Below, one piece after another: positions 15,498-26,815 of a stretch of DNA of 64,000 nt; the stretch's first letter is position 1, and every line of letters begins with the position of its first letter. The notes beneath the pieces are model-generated. The model had not been told where the DNA came from and did not search any database. It saw only the letters and a program-made list of their open reading frames with translations. This DNA is from Novosphingobium sp. G106 (lineage in GTDB: Bacteria > Pseudomonadota > Alphaproteobacteria > Sphingomonadales > Sphingomonadaceae). The stretch covers positions 558,001 to 622,000 of the forward strand of contig NZ_JAHOOZ010000001.1 of the NCBI RefSeq assembly GCF_019075875.1, written 5' to 3'. A program made the translations under genes and the position numbers.

Positions 15498-18380
15498 TCA
15501 ATCGCCGCTGGCGGGTGCTCCACCGTCGACCGCGGGTGCGATTTCGATCGGCATGCCCAGCGCCTTCAATTGCGGCTCGACCTGCTTGCGCTCGCCCACG
15601 ACCACGAAGGTCAGGCCTTCGGGCTGGAGATAGGTCCGCGCCATCGTGTCGATCGTCTTGGCATCGACCGCGCGGTAGCGGCTGGCGAGCGTTGCGTAGT
15701 AATCATCGGGTCGGCCGAGCACCTGGTTCGTCAGGATCGTGCCGAGCACGTCGCCGTTGCTTTCGAAGCGGTTGGGCAAGGAACGGATGTTTCCATCGGT
15801 GACGCGGTTGAGTTCCTCGGCATCGACGCCCTTCTTGGCAGGGAAGGCCTTCATGTCGGCGACGATGGCGCGGATGGCTTCGCCGGTCTTGTCCGCCTGT
15901 ACCGGCGCGCCGACAAGCAGCACACGCGGACCCGCGGGCGTACGGACAGCGCTCGATACGCCGTAGGACCAGCCCTTGTCCTCGCGCAGGTCCATGTTGA
16001 GGCGCGAGAGGAAGCCCCCGCCGATGACCTCGTTGGCGAGGTCGAGCGCTTCCAGGTCTGGCGTGCGGCCGGTCACGGGCAGAACGCGGCCGGCGTAGAT
16101 CACCGATTGCGGCGAGTTGGGCCGGTCGATCAGGACGATGCGCGGGTGCGGGGCGGGGATGGCGGCCGTCAGGTCCTTGACCGGCTTGGGCGTCGTGGGC
16201 GCCTGCCAGGAGCCGAAGGCCTTTTCGAGCAGCGGCTGCAGCTCGGCCATGGTCACGTCGCCCGTGACGGTGATCCGGGCAAGATCGGGCCGCACCCATT
16301 TGCCGTGAGCGGCGCGCAGCGCGGCCGGGGTGAGTGCGGCAACCGACTTGGCGTCGCCGAGGCCATCGGCCGGCATGCCATAGGGATGGCTGCCGAACAG
16401 CACCTTGCTGAGCTCGCGGTTGGCCAGCGCGCGCGGGTTGGCCAAGGTCTGCGACAGCGTGGCGAGCTGCTGGTCGCGGACGCGCGCGACCTCGCCGTCG
16501 GCGAAGGCCGGATTGCGCGCGATGTCGGCCATCAGCGCCAGCGACGGCGCGAGATTGGCGGTGAGGGCGGAGAGGTTGATGCTGCTCGTATCGATCGAGC
16601 CGCCGATGTTGATAGTGGCGCCGAGCCGCTCCTGCTCCTCGGCGATCTGTGTCGCGCTGCGCGTCGCCGTGCCCTCGTCGAGCATCTTGAGCATCAGCGA
16701 CTGCGTGCCCGGCGTGTCGAGCGCGTCGGCCGAATAGCCGGCGTCGAAGCCGAGCGAGACCATGACTTTGGGAATCGCGGTGCGCCGGGCGAGCGTGACC
16801 GGGATGCCGTTGGACAGCGTGGCGTGCTCGATCGCGGGCACGGCGAGGTCGCCGACGGGCGCGACCGGCGGCGTGGCACGCTTCGGTCCGGCCGGCACCG
16901 CGGCCCCGGGCTTGGCAGGCTTCGGCGCCGGCGCGCCGGGCACTTCGTCGCCCCAGCCGCCCATCGTCTCGCCCTTTTCGGTGCGGTTACCCGGCACGAC
17001 GGCTAGCGAGAAGGTCGGCCGGCCGAGCCAGCGCTGGAGCGCGGCCTTGACGTCCGCCGGGGTCAGCGCGGCGATACGCTCGAGGTCCTTCTTGTACTGC
17101 GCGGGATCGTCCGAATAGAGCTGGCCCTCGGCGAGCGTCGCGCCCTTGCCGTTGAACCCGCCGACTTCCTCCAGAGCGCCGATCTGGCTCGACAGGATGC
17201 TCGTCGCGGCGCGGCGCAGCTCGTCCTCGGTCGGACCCTCCGCGACATATTGCTGGATGAGCTGGTCGAAGCGAGCCTCGGCCTTGGCCCGGTCGACGCC
17301 GGGCTTCACGTCCATCGAGGCGGCTAGGAACGAGACCTGCTCGAACGGTTGCGACCCGGCCGAGACCGAGACCGCGAGTTGCTCGCTGCGCACCAGCACG
17401 TTGTCGAGCCGCGAGCTCGACAAGCCGCCGAGGATGTGGAGGCCCACCTGCAGCGCGATCGTATCGGGATCGTTGAGCCCGGGGCCGCTCCAGTTGCGGC
17501 TGAGGCGCAGCACGGGCACCTGGTCGGCCATCTCGCGCTTGGCCGGGGCGGTGAGCGTGACCGGCCCCGTGACGATCCGCTTGACCTCGGGCCCGCGCGG
17601 AATGTCGCCGAACCACTTCTCGACGAGGGGCCGAGCCGTGGCGGCGTCGATGTCGCCGGCGAGCGAGAGCACCGCATTGTTCGGGCCATAGTGATCCTTG
17701 AACCACTGGCGCACGTCATTGAGGCTCGCCGCATCGAGATCGGCCATCGAGCCGATCGTCGCGTGGCGATAGGGGTGGCCGATCGGGAACAGCCCGTCGC
17801 CGACGGCATAGTCGGCCAGACCATAGGGCTGGTTGTCGTTCTGCCGCTTCTCGTTCTGGACAACGCCGCGCTGTTTATCGAGCTTGTCCTGGGTCAGCGC
17901 GCCGAGCAGATGGCCCATGCGGTCGCTTTCCATGAACAGCGCCATGTCGAGCGCGCCCTTGGGGACGGTCTCGACGTAATTGGTGCGGTCATACCAGGTC
18001 GAGCCGTTGGACGGGGTGGAGCCCGCGGCTTCGAGCGGCTTGTCGAAATTGGGCACGTTCTCGGAGCCGCCGAAGAAGATGTGCTCGTAAAGGTGGGCGA
18101 AGCCGGTCTTGCCGCGTGGCTCGTACTTCGAGCCGATGCGGTAATAGGTCGTAACGCCGACGATCGGCGCCTTGCGGTCGGTATGGACGAGGACCGTCAG
18201 GCCGTTGGCCAGGGTGAAGCTCTCGTAGGGAATGTCCACCGCCTTGACGAGCGCGCTCAGCGGCGCCGGCTCGGGCGCGGCGGCGGGTGGCGGGGCGGCG
18301 GTGGCTACCGGGGCGGTGGGCTGGGTCGCGCAGGCGGAGAGGGCCAGGGCGGAAAGCGAAGCGAGAAGGAATCGACGCAT
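15498..18380 (-). CDS. M16-family zinc peptidase, lipoprotein, two-lobed
   Basis: A 960-residue peptidase. The signal peptide ends in a lipobox LSAC (Cys17), so it is probably a lipoprotein. An Ala/Pro linker follows. The inverted zinc motif HLYEH (His96, Glu99, His100) marks the active N-terminal half. The second half (from about residue 480) repeats the fold with no HxxEH, as usual in two-lobed M16B-like enzymes. These degrade peptides or process proteins in the periplasm. A second M16 gene lies at 52508-55399. An NTF2-like gene is 56 bases upstream on the same strand. Confidence 0.92.
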   Translation of the reverse strand: MRRFLLASLSALALSACATQPTAPVATAAPPPAAAPEPAPLSALVKAVDIPYESFTLANGLTVLVHTDRKAPIVGVTTYYRIGSKYEPRGKTGFAHLYEHIFFGGSENVPNFDKPLEAAGSTPSNGSTWYDRTNYVETVPKGALDMALFMESDRMGHLLGALTQDKLDKQRGVVQNEKRQNDNQPYGLADYAVGDGLFPIGHPYRHATIGSMADLDAASLNDVRQWFKDHYGPNNAVLSLAGDIDAATARPLVEKWFGDIPRGPEVKRIVTGPVTLTAPAKREMADQVPVLRLSRNWSGPGLNDPDTIALQVGLHILGGLSSSRLDNVLVRSEQLAVSVSAGSQPFEQVSFLAASMDVKPGVDRAKAEARFDQLIQQYVAEGPTEDELRRAATSILSSQIGALEEVGGFNGKGATLAEGQLYSDDPAQYKKDLERIAALTPADVKAALQRWLGRPTFSLAVVPGNRTEKGETMGGWGDEVPGAPAPKPAKPGAAVPAGPKRATPPVAPVGDLAVPAIEHATLSNGIPVTLARRTAIPKVMVSLGFDAGYSADALDTPGTQSLMLKMLDEGTATRSATQIAEEQERLGATINIGGSIDTSSINLSALTANLAPSLALMADIARNPAFADGEVARVRDQQLATLSQTLANPRALANRELSKVLFGSHPYGMPADGLGDAKSVAALTPAALRAAHGKWVRPDLARITVTGDVTMAELQPLLEKAFGSWQAPTTPKPVKDLTAAIPAPHPRIVLIDRPNSPQSVIYAGRVLPVTGRTPDLEALDLANEVIGGGFLSRLNMDLREDKGWSYGVSSAVRTPAGPRVLLVGAPVQADKTGEAIRAIVADMKAFPAKKGVDAEELNRVTDGNIRSLPNRFESNGDVLGTILTNQVLGRPDDYYATLASRYRAVDAKTIDTMARTYLQPEGLTFVVVGERKQVEPQLKALGMPIEIAPAVDGGAPASGD

Positions 18381-18436
18381 GGCGCGCCTTGTGGCCCATT
18401 CCCCTTCGTCGGGGAAGCGGGGACGACGCTATGCCT

Positions 18437-18892
18437 CTATCCGCGCTGGAATATCTGCCCGCTGTCGAACCGGCTGATCTTCCAGTCGCCCGTCTCGTCG
18501 CGGCGGCATTCCATGCGCACGTCGGCGACGGCCAGCGGGTCGCAGTAGCCGACGAAGGGCGGCTCGCCGACCTTGGCGAAGAACAGCAGCTGGAAGGTGA
18601 TCGCAGCGTGATCGTCGGCCGCGAACTTGATGCGGTAGTTGCTGTGCAGGTGCCGCATCACCGGCGCGCCGCCGGCGGCGGTCAGGCGGTCCCACCGGTC
18701 CTGATAGAACTGCGCGGTCGCAGCGAGGCTCTCGCGCCATTCGCCGCCGACGAAGTACTGGACGTCGTCGGTCAGGACCTTGGCTTCGGCGATCTTGAGG
18801 CCACTGTTCTGGTCGAGCTCATCGCCCCACTCGTTGATGACCTGCTGGATCGCGGCAACCGCCGCTGCCTGCTCCAAGCTGAATTTCGCCAC
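18437..18892 (-). CDS. SnoaL/NTF2-like fold protein
   Basis: A 151-residue protein with the alpha+beta cone pattern of NTF2/SnoaL-like proteins. An N-terminal helix (LEQAAAVAAIQQVINEWGD) is followed by DVQYFVGGEWRES, HLHSNYRIKFAADDHAAI and a closing strand DWKISRFDSGQIFQ. Members include ring-hydroxylating dioxygenase beta subunits, isomerases and non-catalytic binders. No catalytic set can be assigned. It is not exported. It may share transcription with the M16 gene. Confidence 0.75.
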   Translation of the reverse strand: MAKFSLEQAAAVAAIQQVINEWGDELDQNSGLKIAEAKVLTDDVQYFVGGEWRESLAATAQFYQDRWDRLTAAGGAPVMRHLHSNYRIKFAADDHAAITFQLLFFAKVGEPPFVGYCDPLAVADVRMECRRDETGDWKISRFDSGQIFQRG

Positions 18893-18957
18893 GCCGTGTC
18901 TCTCCGAAAGCCGTATTCCGGCGCGTGCATATGCGGAACTGGGCGAGTGGCCAAGTC

Positions 18958-20415
18958 CTAGTCGGCAGCTTTCAGGCGCAAGCCGCGCGGCGTGACCGCG
19001 GTCTGGAGCAGATGGAACAGCGCTTCGATCACCAACGCCATGACTGCGGCGGGAATCGCGCCTTCGAGGATCAGGCCGGTGTCGTTCAGGCGGATGCCGG
19101 TAAGGATCGGCTGGCCATAGCCGCCTGCGCCGATGATAGCGCCCAGCGTTGCCAGACCGACGGCGATCACCGCGGCGGTGCGGATGCCGGCCATGATCGT
19201 CGGTACGGCAAGCGGCAGTTCGATCCGCTTAAGTCTTGCGGCGCGCGACAGGCCCAGAGCGTCGGCGCTGTCGAGCAGGGCGGGGGAGATGCCGGTCAGC
19301 CCGGCATGGGTGTTCCGCACGATCGGCAGCAGCGAATATAGGAACAGTGCCGCGATCGTCGGCGCCGCGCCGATGCCTAGGAAAGGGATCAGCATGACGA
19401 ATAGCGCGAGGCTGGGGATCGTCTGCAGCACGCCCGTCGCCGACAGCACTAGCGCGCCGAGGCGTGGATTACGGGCAGCGGCGATGCCGAGCGGCAAGGC
19501 GACGATCAGCGCGGCAATCAGCGACACCGCGACCAGCCAGAGGTGTTCGAGCGTGCGTTCGACCAGGCGTTGCCACAGGCCGTCCTCGTGGCTTGCCGTC
19601 TGCGCTTCACCCAAGGCGAGGCCGGCGGCAGCGGTCTCGCTGAGCTTGTCCACCGTCACCTTGCGGTTGAGTTCGCGCATCTTCGCTTCGTCGATCGAGC
19701 CGGCGAGGCCGTTGAGCGCGGCGACGGCTTTGCCGGGCAGGCCGGCGCGATAGACGAAGACCGCGTCGTAGCGTGGGAAGAACCCGCGGTCGTCGCGCAG
19801 CACGGTGAGCTTGTAGGTCGCGATTTCGGCGTCGGTCGTATAGACGTCGGTCACCGCGATCTGGTCGGCGGCGAGGGCGCGGTAGGCAAGGTCGTGGTCG
19901 ATCCCGCGGACCTTGAGCCCGGTCAGGTCATAGGCGCGCGACAGTGCGGGCCAGCCGTCCTGCCGGTCGACGAATTCGTTGGAGAGCCCGACGGCGAGTT
20001 CGGGGTGCTTTGCCAGATCGCCGATCGTTGCGATGCCCAGCCGCTGCGCGACATCGCTGCGCATCGCCAGCGCATAGCCGTTGCTGAAGCCGATGGGCTT
20101 GGACATGGCGAGGCCTTGTGCGGCGAGAGCGCGGGGCAGGGCGGCGTCATCGGGCAGATGCTCGCCCGACAGGATCTCGAAGCGCAGCGTGCCCGTGTAA
20201 TCGGGATAGACGTCGATATCGCCGGCCTTGACCGCATCCCACAGGATACGGCTGCCGCCCAGCTCGCGGCGGTGTGTGGCGGGCACGCCCGCGCGCTCCA
20301 GCGCCAGCCGCGCGACTTCGCCGAGGATCACGCCTTCGGTGAATTTCTTCGAGCCCACCGTCTCTGCCTGCGCCGGCAGCGCGAGCAGCGCGAGGATGAT
20401 CAGCAGCCACCTCAT
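18958..20415 (-). CDS. glycine-betaine/choline-type ABC transporter, fused substrate-binding protein and permease
   Basis: A 485-residue fusion. A signal-like helix (to AQAE near residue 18) leads into an OpuBC/OsmF-type binding domain: GSKKFTEGVILGEV, DVYPDYTGT and VYTTDAEIATY. From about residue 285 there is a membrane permease of the OpuBB/ProW type, with QTIPSLALFVMLIPFLG and NTHAGLTGISPALLDSADALGLS (the ATPase-coupling loop). In most bacteria these are two or more genes. The ATG at 20415 overlaps the ATPase gene's TGA; a GTG at 20418 is the alternative. Substrate is probably a quaternary ammonium osmoprotectant, by family. Confidence 0.87.
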   Translation of the reverse strand: MRWLLIILALLALPAQAETVGSKKFTEGVILGEVARLALERAGVPATHRRELGGSRILWDAVKAGDIDVYPDYTGTLRFEILSGEHLPDDAALPRALAAQGLAMSKPIGFSNGYALAMRSDVAQRLGIATIGDLAKHPELAVGLSNEFVDRQDGWPALSRAYDLTGLKVRGIDHDLAYRALAADQIAVTDVYTTDAEIATYKLTVLRDDRGFFPRYDAVFVYRAGLPGKAVAALNGLAGSIDEAKMRELNRKVTVDKLSETAAAGLALGEAQTASHEDGLWQRLVERTLEHLWLVAVSLIAALIVALPLGIAAARNPRLGALVLSATGVLQTIPSLALFVMLIPFLGIGAAPTIAALFLYSLLPIVRNTHAGLTGISPALLDSADALGLSRAARLKRIELPLAVPTIMAGIRTAAVIAVGLATLGAIIGAGGYGQPILTGIRLNDTGLILEGAIPAAVMALVIEALFHLLQTAVTPRGLRLKAAD

Positions 20416-21131
20416 CACAGCGCTTCCTCGGCGGCCAGGAATTCGGTGACGAAGGGGTCGGCTGGCTTCTCCGCAAGGTCGGCGATCGGCCCCTGCTGGA
20501 CGATCTCGCCGCCGCGCATCAGCACGGCTGTGCCGCCGAAGAACCGCGCTTCGCCGAGGCTATGCGTGACCATCACCACGGTCTTGCCGAGCTCGGCAAA
20601 GATGTCGCGCAGTTCGCCGGCCAGCCGCACGCGGGTGATTGGGTCGAGCGCTGAGAGCGGTTCGTCGAGCAGCAGCACCGCGGGATCGAGCATCAGCGCG
20701 CGCATCATCGCCACGCGCTGGCGCTGGCCGCCCGAAAGCTCGGCGGGGAAGCGGTCGAGCTGGGCCGGTTCGAGCGCGACCAGCCCGGCCAGTTCCTCGA
20801 CCCGCGCAGCGATGCGCGCCGCATCCCAACCCAGTTCACGCGCCATCAGTGTGACATTGCCACTTGCGGTCAGGTGCGGGAACAGCCCGCCGTCCTGAAT
20901 GACGTAGCCGAGCCGCCGGCGCACCGCGCGCCAGTCGGTCACCGGCGCGCCCTCGAAACGCAGGGTACCGGTAAACGGTGTCAGGCCCGCCAGCGAGCGC
21001 AGCAAGGTCGACTTGCCCGAGCCCGAGGGACCGAGCAGGACCAGCGTCTCGCCGGCCATGATCGACAGCGAGGTCGGGGCAAGCGCAGGCGTACCGCCAT
21101 AGGAAACCGCAACGTCGCTAAGCTCGAACAT
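20415..21131 (-). CDS. ABC transporter ATP-binding protein (osmoprotectant type)
   Basis: A 238-residue ATPase with Walker A GPSGSGKST (residues 34-42), the Q-loop in VIQDGGLFPHLT, signature LSGGQRQRVA, Walker B VLLLDEPLSALD and the switch histidine in VMVTHS. It lacks the C-terminal CBS domains of ProV/OpuCA, so it may be less sensitive to ionic strength. It powers the fused binding protein-permease, whose start overlaps its stop. It overlaps the upstream MFS gene by 14 bases. Confidence 0.9.
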   Translation of the reverse strand: MFELSDVAVSYGGTPALAPTSLSIMAGETLVLLGPSGSGKSTLLRSLAGLTPFTGTLRFEGAPVTDWRAVRRRLGYVIQDGGLFPHLTASGNVTLMARELGWDAARIAARVEELAGLVALEPAQLDRFPAELSGGQRQRVAMMRALMLDPAVLLLDEPLSALDPITRVRLAGELRDIFAELGKTVVMVTHSLGEARFFGGTAVLMRGGEIVQQGPIADLAEKPADPFVTEFLAAEEAL

Positions 21132-22422
21132 CGGCGGGTTCTAGCGGCTCGACCGGCCGCCGCGCAAAGTTTCCGAAAGCGGCGATCACGAGATAGCAGA
21201 GCGCCGGCACGACCAGCGCAAAGGCCAGGTGTCCACTGAGATCGGCGACGTGGCCGGTCAGCGGCGGGATCACCGCGCCGCCGACGATGGCTACGCAGAT
21301 TACCCCGGAACCGTCGGCCGCGCGCGCGCCCAGGCCTTCGCAGCCGAGGCTGAAGATGGTCGGGAACATGATCGAGTTCATCAGTCCGATCGCCAGCAGA
21401 CTGTAGCCTGCGACAGTGCCCGTCGTGTTCGCCGAAACAAGGATCAGCGCGATCGCGCCCAGAGCCTGGAACGCCAGGATCTTGCCCGGATTGATCACCC
21501 GCAGCAGCGCTGAGCCGAGAAACCGCCCGATCAGCGCACCGCCCCAGTAGAGCGGGATCAGCTTGCCTGCCGCCTGCTCGGCCAGTCCCATCACTTCGGG
21601 CTGGCGGAGGTAGTTGACGATCATCGAGCCGATCGACACCTCGGCACCGACATAGAGGAAGATGCAGAGCGTGCCGAAGGCGAAGCGCGGCCGCTTGAGT
21701 AGGCCGAAGCCGGCGAGCACGCCGCCCTCGTGATCCTCGTGCTTCAGTCGGTTTCGATTGAGCCAGACGACGCCCGCGACGACGGCGAGCGCCGCGGCCA
21801 GGCCGAGGTAGGATTGCACCACGATCTGGGTTTCCCTGACGCGATAGGCGTCGAGCGCCGCGCCTGAGAGCGTACCGGCGCTGGCCTGCGCCAGTGTGCC
21901 GAGGATGAGAATCGACCCGACATAGGGAAACAGCGTCGTGCCGAGCGAATTGAACGCCTGCGCGAAGGTAAGCCGGCTGGGTGCGGTCCGCGGCGGGCCG
22001 AGTAGCGAGATCAGCGGATTGGCGACGACCTGGACGATCGTGATCCCGCTCGCCAGAACGAACAGTGCGAACAGGAACACGCCGAAGGTCGCGCTGCTCG
22101 AGGCCGGCACGAACAGCAGGCAGCCCGCCATCATCAGCAGCAGCCCCGCCACGGCGCCGCGCATGTAGCCGATCCGCTTGACCAGCGCTGCGCCGGGGAT
22201 CGAGACGATGAAGTAGGCGGCGAAGAACGCCGACTGCACGAGCATCGCCTGCATGTAGTTGAGCGTGAACAGCTCTTTGAGCTTGGGAATGATGACGTCG
22301 TTGAGCGAGGTGATCCCGCCGAAGATAAAGAACAGCGCCATGACGAAGGGCTGCAGGCCCGGCGCTTCGATGTGGCCGTCCGCGGCGTCGGCAGGCGAGG
22401 CGCCGGGGGTCAGTGCGGCCAT
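21118..22422 (-). CDS. sugar MFS transporter (FucP/GluP-like)
   Basis: A 434-residue, 12-helix major facilitator. The first helix region FVMALFFIFGGITSLNDVIIPKLKE matches the L-fucose/glucose-galactose proton symporter group (FucP, GluP). Later RLTFAQAFNSLGTTLFPYVG is also typical of that group. It imports a sugar with protons; the exact sugar is unknown. The ATG at 22422 has GAGGAAG at good spacing. It is divergent from clpB and overlaps the ABC ATPase gene downstream, which is an odd partner for a sugar porter. Confidence 0.88.
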   Translation of the reverse strand: MAALTPGASPADAADGHIEAPGLQPFVMALFFIFGGITSLNDVIIPKLKELFTLNYMQAMLVQSAFFAAYFIVSIPGAALVKRIGYMRGAVAGLLLMMAGCLLFVPASSSATFGVFLFALFVLASGITIVQVVANPLISLLGPPRTAPSRLTFAQAFNSLGTTLFPYVGSILILGTLAQASAGTLSGAALDAYRVRETQIVVQSYLGLAAALAVVAGVVWLNRNRLKHEDHEGGVLAGFGLLKRPRFAFGTLCIFLYVGAEVSIGSMIVNYLRQPEVMGLAEQAAGKLIPLYWGGALIGRFLGSALLRVINPGKILAFQALGAIALILVSANTTGTVAGYSLLAIGLMNSIMFPTIFSLGCEGLGARAADGSGVICVAIVGGAVIPPLTGHVADLSGHLAFALVVPALCYLVIAAFGNFARRPVEPLEPADVRA

Positions 22423-22544
22423 GCCCGCTTCCTCATTTCGATCATGTGGATTACCCCTCCCGTCGGCCAGGAACGAAACGACGGATCGCCCCGTATAGGA
22501 AGGGGGCGGAGTCATCATGCACAAGAAAATTGCTGCGGTGTAAT

Positions 22545-22570
22545 CTTGTGTGGCCAATCCGCAACACTAT
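22545..22570 (+). promoter_or_regulatory. possible heat-shock (sigma-32-like) promoter of clpB
   Basis: CTTGTG at 22545-22550 and AACACTAT at 22563-22570 are about 12 bases apart, resembling the short spacing of RpoH promoters (CTTG plus a CCAT-like -10). Placement about 30 bases before the clpB start and the known heat-shock control of clpB support it. The -10 match is weak. Confidence 0.25.
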
Positions 22571-22598
22571 CTCCTAGCCGACAGGAGGCAGTTACCCC

Positions 22599-25178
<2,580 letters not shown>

Positions 25179-25180
25179 TG

Positions 25181-25217
25181 TGACAGCCCCTCCCGTTCTG
25201 TGCGGGGGGGCGCGTCA
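25181..25217 (+). terminator. inverted repeat between convergent clpB and SDR genes
   Basis: GCCCCTCC (25186-25193) pairs with GGGGGGGC (25204-25211) with one G-U pair, and outer TGAC (25181-25184) pairs with GTCA (25214-25217). It fills the gap between the two convergent stops and could terminate both. There is no U-tract. Confidence 0.4.
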
Positions 25218-25219
25218 CG

Positions 25220-26053
25220 CTACGAGATCGGTTCGGCCCAGCCTTCCTTGCTGGTCTCCTGCTCGCCGACCCGGCAGCCCGATGAACCGCCGTCGATCGG
25301 CAGGACCACGCCGGTGATGTATTTCGCTTCGTCCGACGCGAGATAGACGCTGCCCCAGGCGATGTCGTCGGGCTCGCCGATGAACGGGAGCGGGATGTTC
25401 GCGGTGACCGCGGCCGCGACCACCGGGTCGGCCATCATTGCCGCGACCCCGCCGCCGTTGTTGACGAGGCCGAGCGCGATCGCATTCACGCGGATGCCCG
25501 AGCGCGCATATTCCCCTGCCATCGAATGGGTGATGCCGTTCATTGCGGCTTTGGAGGCGACATAGGCGTCCATGTCGTAGCCGCTTTGGGCCGCGCCGGA
25601 CGAGATGTTCACGATCGAACAGCCGGGCCGGCCGTGGGCCAGCATGGCCCGCAGGGCATAGCGGCAGCACCAGAACAGCCCGTAGAGATCGCTCTTCCAC
25701 ATGATGTCGAGCGTTTCGTTGGATAGCTCGTGCATCCGCCGGTCGGCGAACTCGTGCAGGGTGCCGATCATGTGGGTCGCCGCGGCATTGTTGACCAACG
25801 TGGTCAGCGGACCGAACCGTTCTTCCGCTGCCTCGATCATCCGGCGACAGTCTTCTTCGACGCTGAGGTCCGCGCGCACGAATGCGGCCTGTCCCCCGGC
25901 ATCGGTGATTTCGCGTTCGACCGCGCGGCCGAGATCCTCGGAGCGTCCGGTGAACACCACCGAGGCGCCCTCCTGCGCGAAGCGATGCGCGATGCCCCGG
26001 CCCACGCCCTTGGTGCCGCCGGTGATGACGGCGACCTTGCCTTTCAATCTCAT
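25220..26053 (-). CDS. short-chain dehydrogenase/reductase
   Basis: A 277-residue classical SDR. The NAD(P) motif is TGGTKGVGRG (residues 11-20), then LVNNAA, the catalytic serine in NISSGAA, and YVASK (Tyr and Lys of the triad). The C-terminal GG-containing stretch PIDGGSSG is typical. The extended C-terminus (QETSKEGWAEPIS) is unusual. The start at 26053 has GAGAGGAGAG upstream; the frame extends to 26131 without SDR sequence. Substrate unknown. It follows the GST and TonB receptor genes on the same strand, possibly part of one uptake/degradation unit. Confidence 0.87.
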   Translation of the reverse strand: MRLKGKVAVITGGTKGVGRGIAHRFAQEGASVVFTGRSEDLGRAVEREITDAGGQAAFVRADLSVEEDCRRMIEAAEERFGPLTTLVNNAAATHMIGTLHEFADRRMHELSNETLDIMWKSDLYGLFWCCRYALRAMLAHGRPGCSIVNISSGAAQSGYDMDAYVASKAAMNGITHSMAGEYARSGIRVNAIALGLVNNGGGVAAMMADPVVAAAVTANIPLPFIGEPDDIAWGSVYLASDEAKYITGVVLPIDGGSSGCRVGEQETSKEGWAEPIS

Positions 26054-26183
26054 GCCACGCTCTCCTCTCTGCCGCTCGGCTGATCGCGAGTCGGGTGGAG
26101 GGGAGTGTTGCAGTTCGACGCCGGTGCACAATAAGCCCTGCGGCCCAGGGTGCGTTTGATGTCCCTATTTCGCCCTTGGCGCC

Positions 26184-26810
26184 TCAGGCCGGCGGAATGA
26201 ACACCTGTTGGATCGCCTTGAACTCCGCGCGGGCTTCGGCGCGCGCGGAATGGTCGGCCAGCGCCGGGAAGTCCGCCAGCTTGACGATGTGCGCATAGAC
26301 CTCGCTGGTGAAGCGCGCGATGCAGGCGGCGATATTGTCGTCGTGGCCGGGTTCGGCGCCGAACCACCAGTCGCCGCTGCGTGCGGCGCATTCGCGGTCG
26401 AGCTCGGCCAGTCCGGCGAGGATCTGGCCTTCGGTCCGCGCGACGAATTCGGGTGCGAGCGCGGTCGCGAAAGTGCGCGCGTAGAAGAAGTTCACCGCCT
26501 TGTCGGCGATGCCCGTGGCGATGGCGCAGCGGTGCAGGGCTGCGCGGCGTTCGGGCCCCGAAGCGGCGATCAGCGCGCGGTCGCGGCCGTGGACCTCGTC
26601 GAGGTGGTCGAGGATCGCGTAGCTGTCGATCAGCACTTCGCCGCTGTCGGTTACCAAGGTCGGTACGCGGCGCAGCGGGTTGTGCTGGACGAAGCGGTCG
26701 CTGTCGCCGAAGCTGCCGTAGGGCAGGTGCTCGAAGGCCATGCCGTAGCGCGTCAGCGCGAGGCCGACGCGGCGGACGAAAGGGCTGTCGAACTGACCGA
26801 TGAGCTGCAT
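26184..26810 (-). CDS. glutathione S-transferase family protein
   Basis: A 208-residue GST. The N-terminal thioredoxin-fold domain starts MQLIGQFDSPFVRRVGLAL, with Ser13 in the likely active-site position, followed by the cis-proline region RRVPTLVTDSGEVLIDSYAIL, which binds glutathione. The helical C-terminal domain includes the N-capping segment near DWWFGAEPGHDDNIAACIARF. It conjugates or transfers glutathione on electrophiles. The start at 26810 lies five bases after the TonB-receptor stop, so they are likely one transcript. Confidence 0.87.
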   Translation of the reverse strand: MQLIGQFDSPFVRRVGLALTRYGMAFEHLPYGSFGDSDRFVQHNPLRRVPTLVTDSGEVLIDSYAILDHLDEVHGRDRALIAASGPERRAALHRCAIATGIADKAVNFFYARTFATALAPEFVARTEGQILAGLAELDRECAARSGDWWFGAEPGHDDNIAACIARFTSEVYAHIVKLADFPALADHSARAEARAEFKAIQQVFIPPA

Positions 26811-26815
26811 TGATC

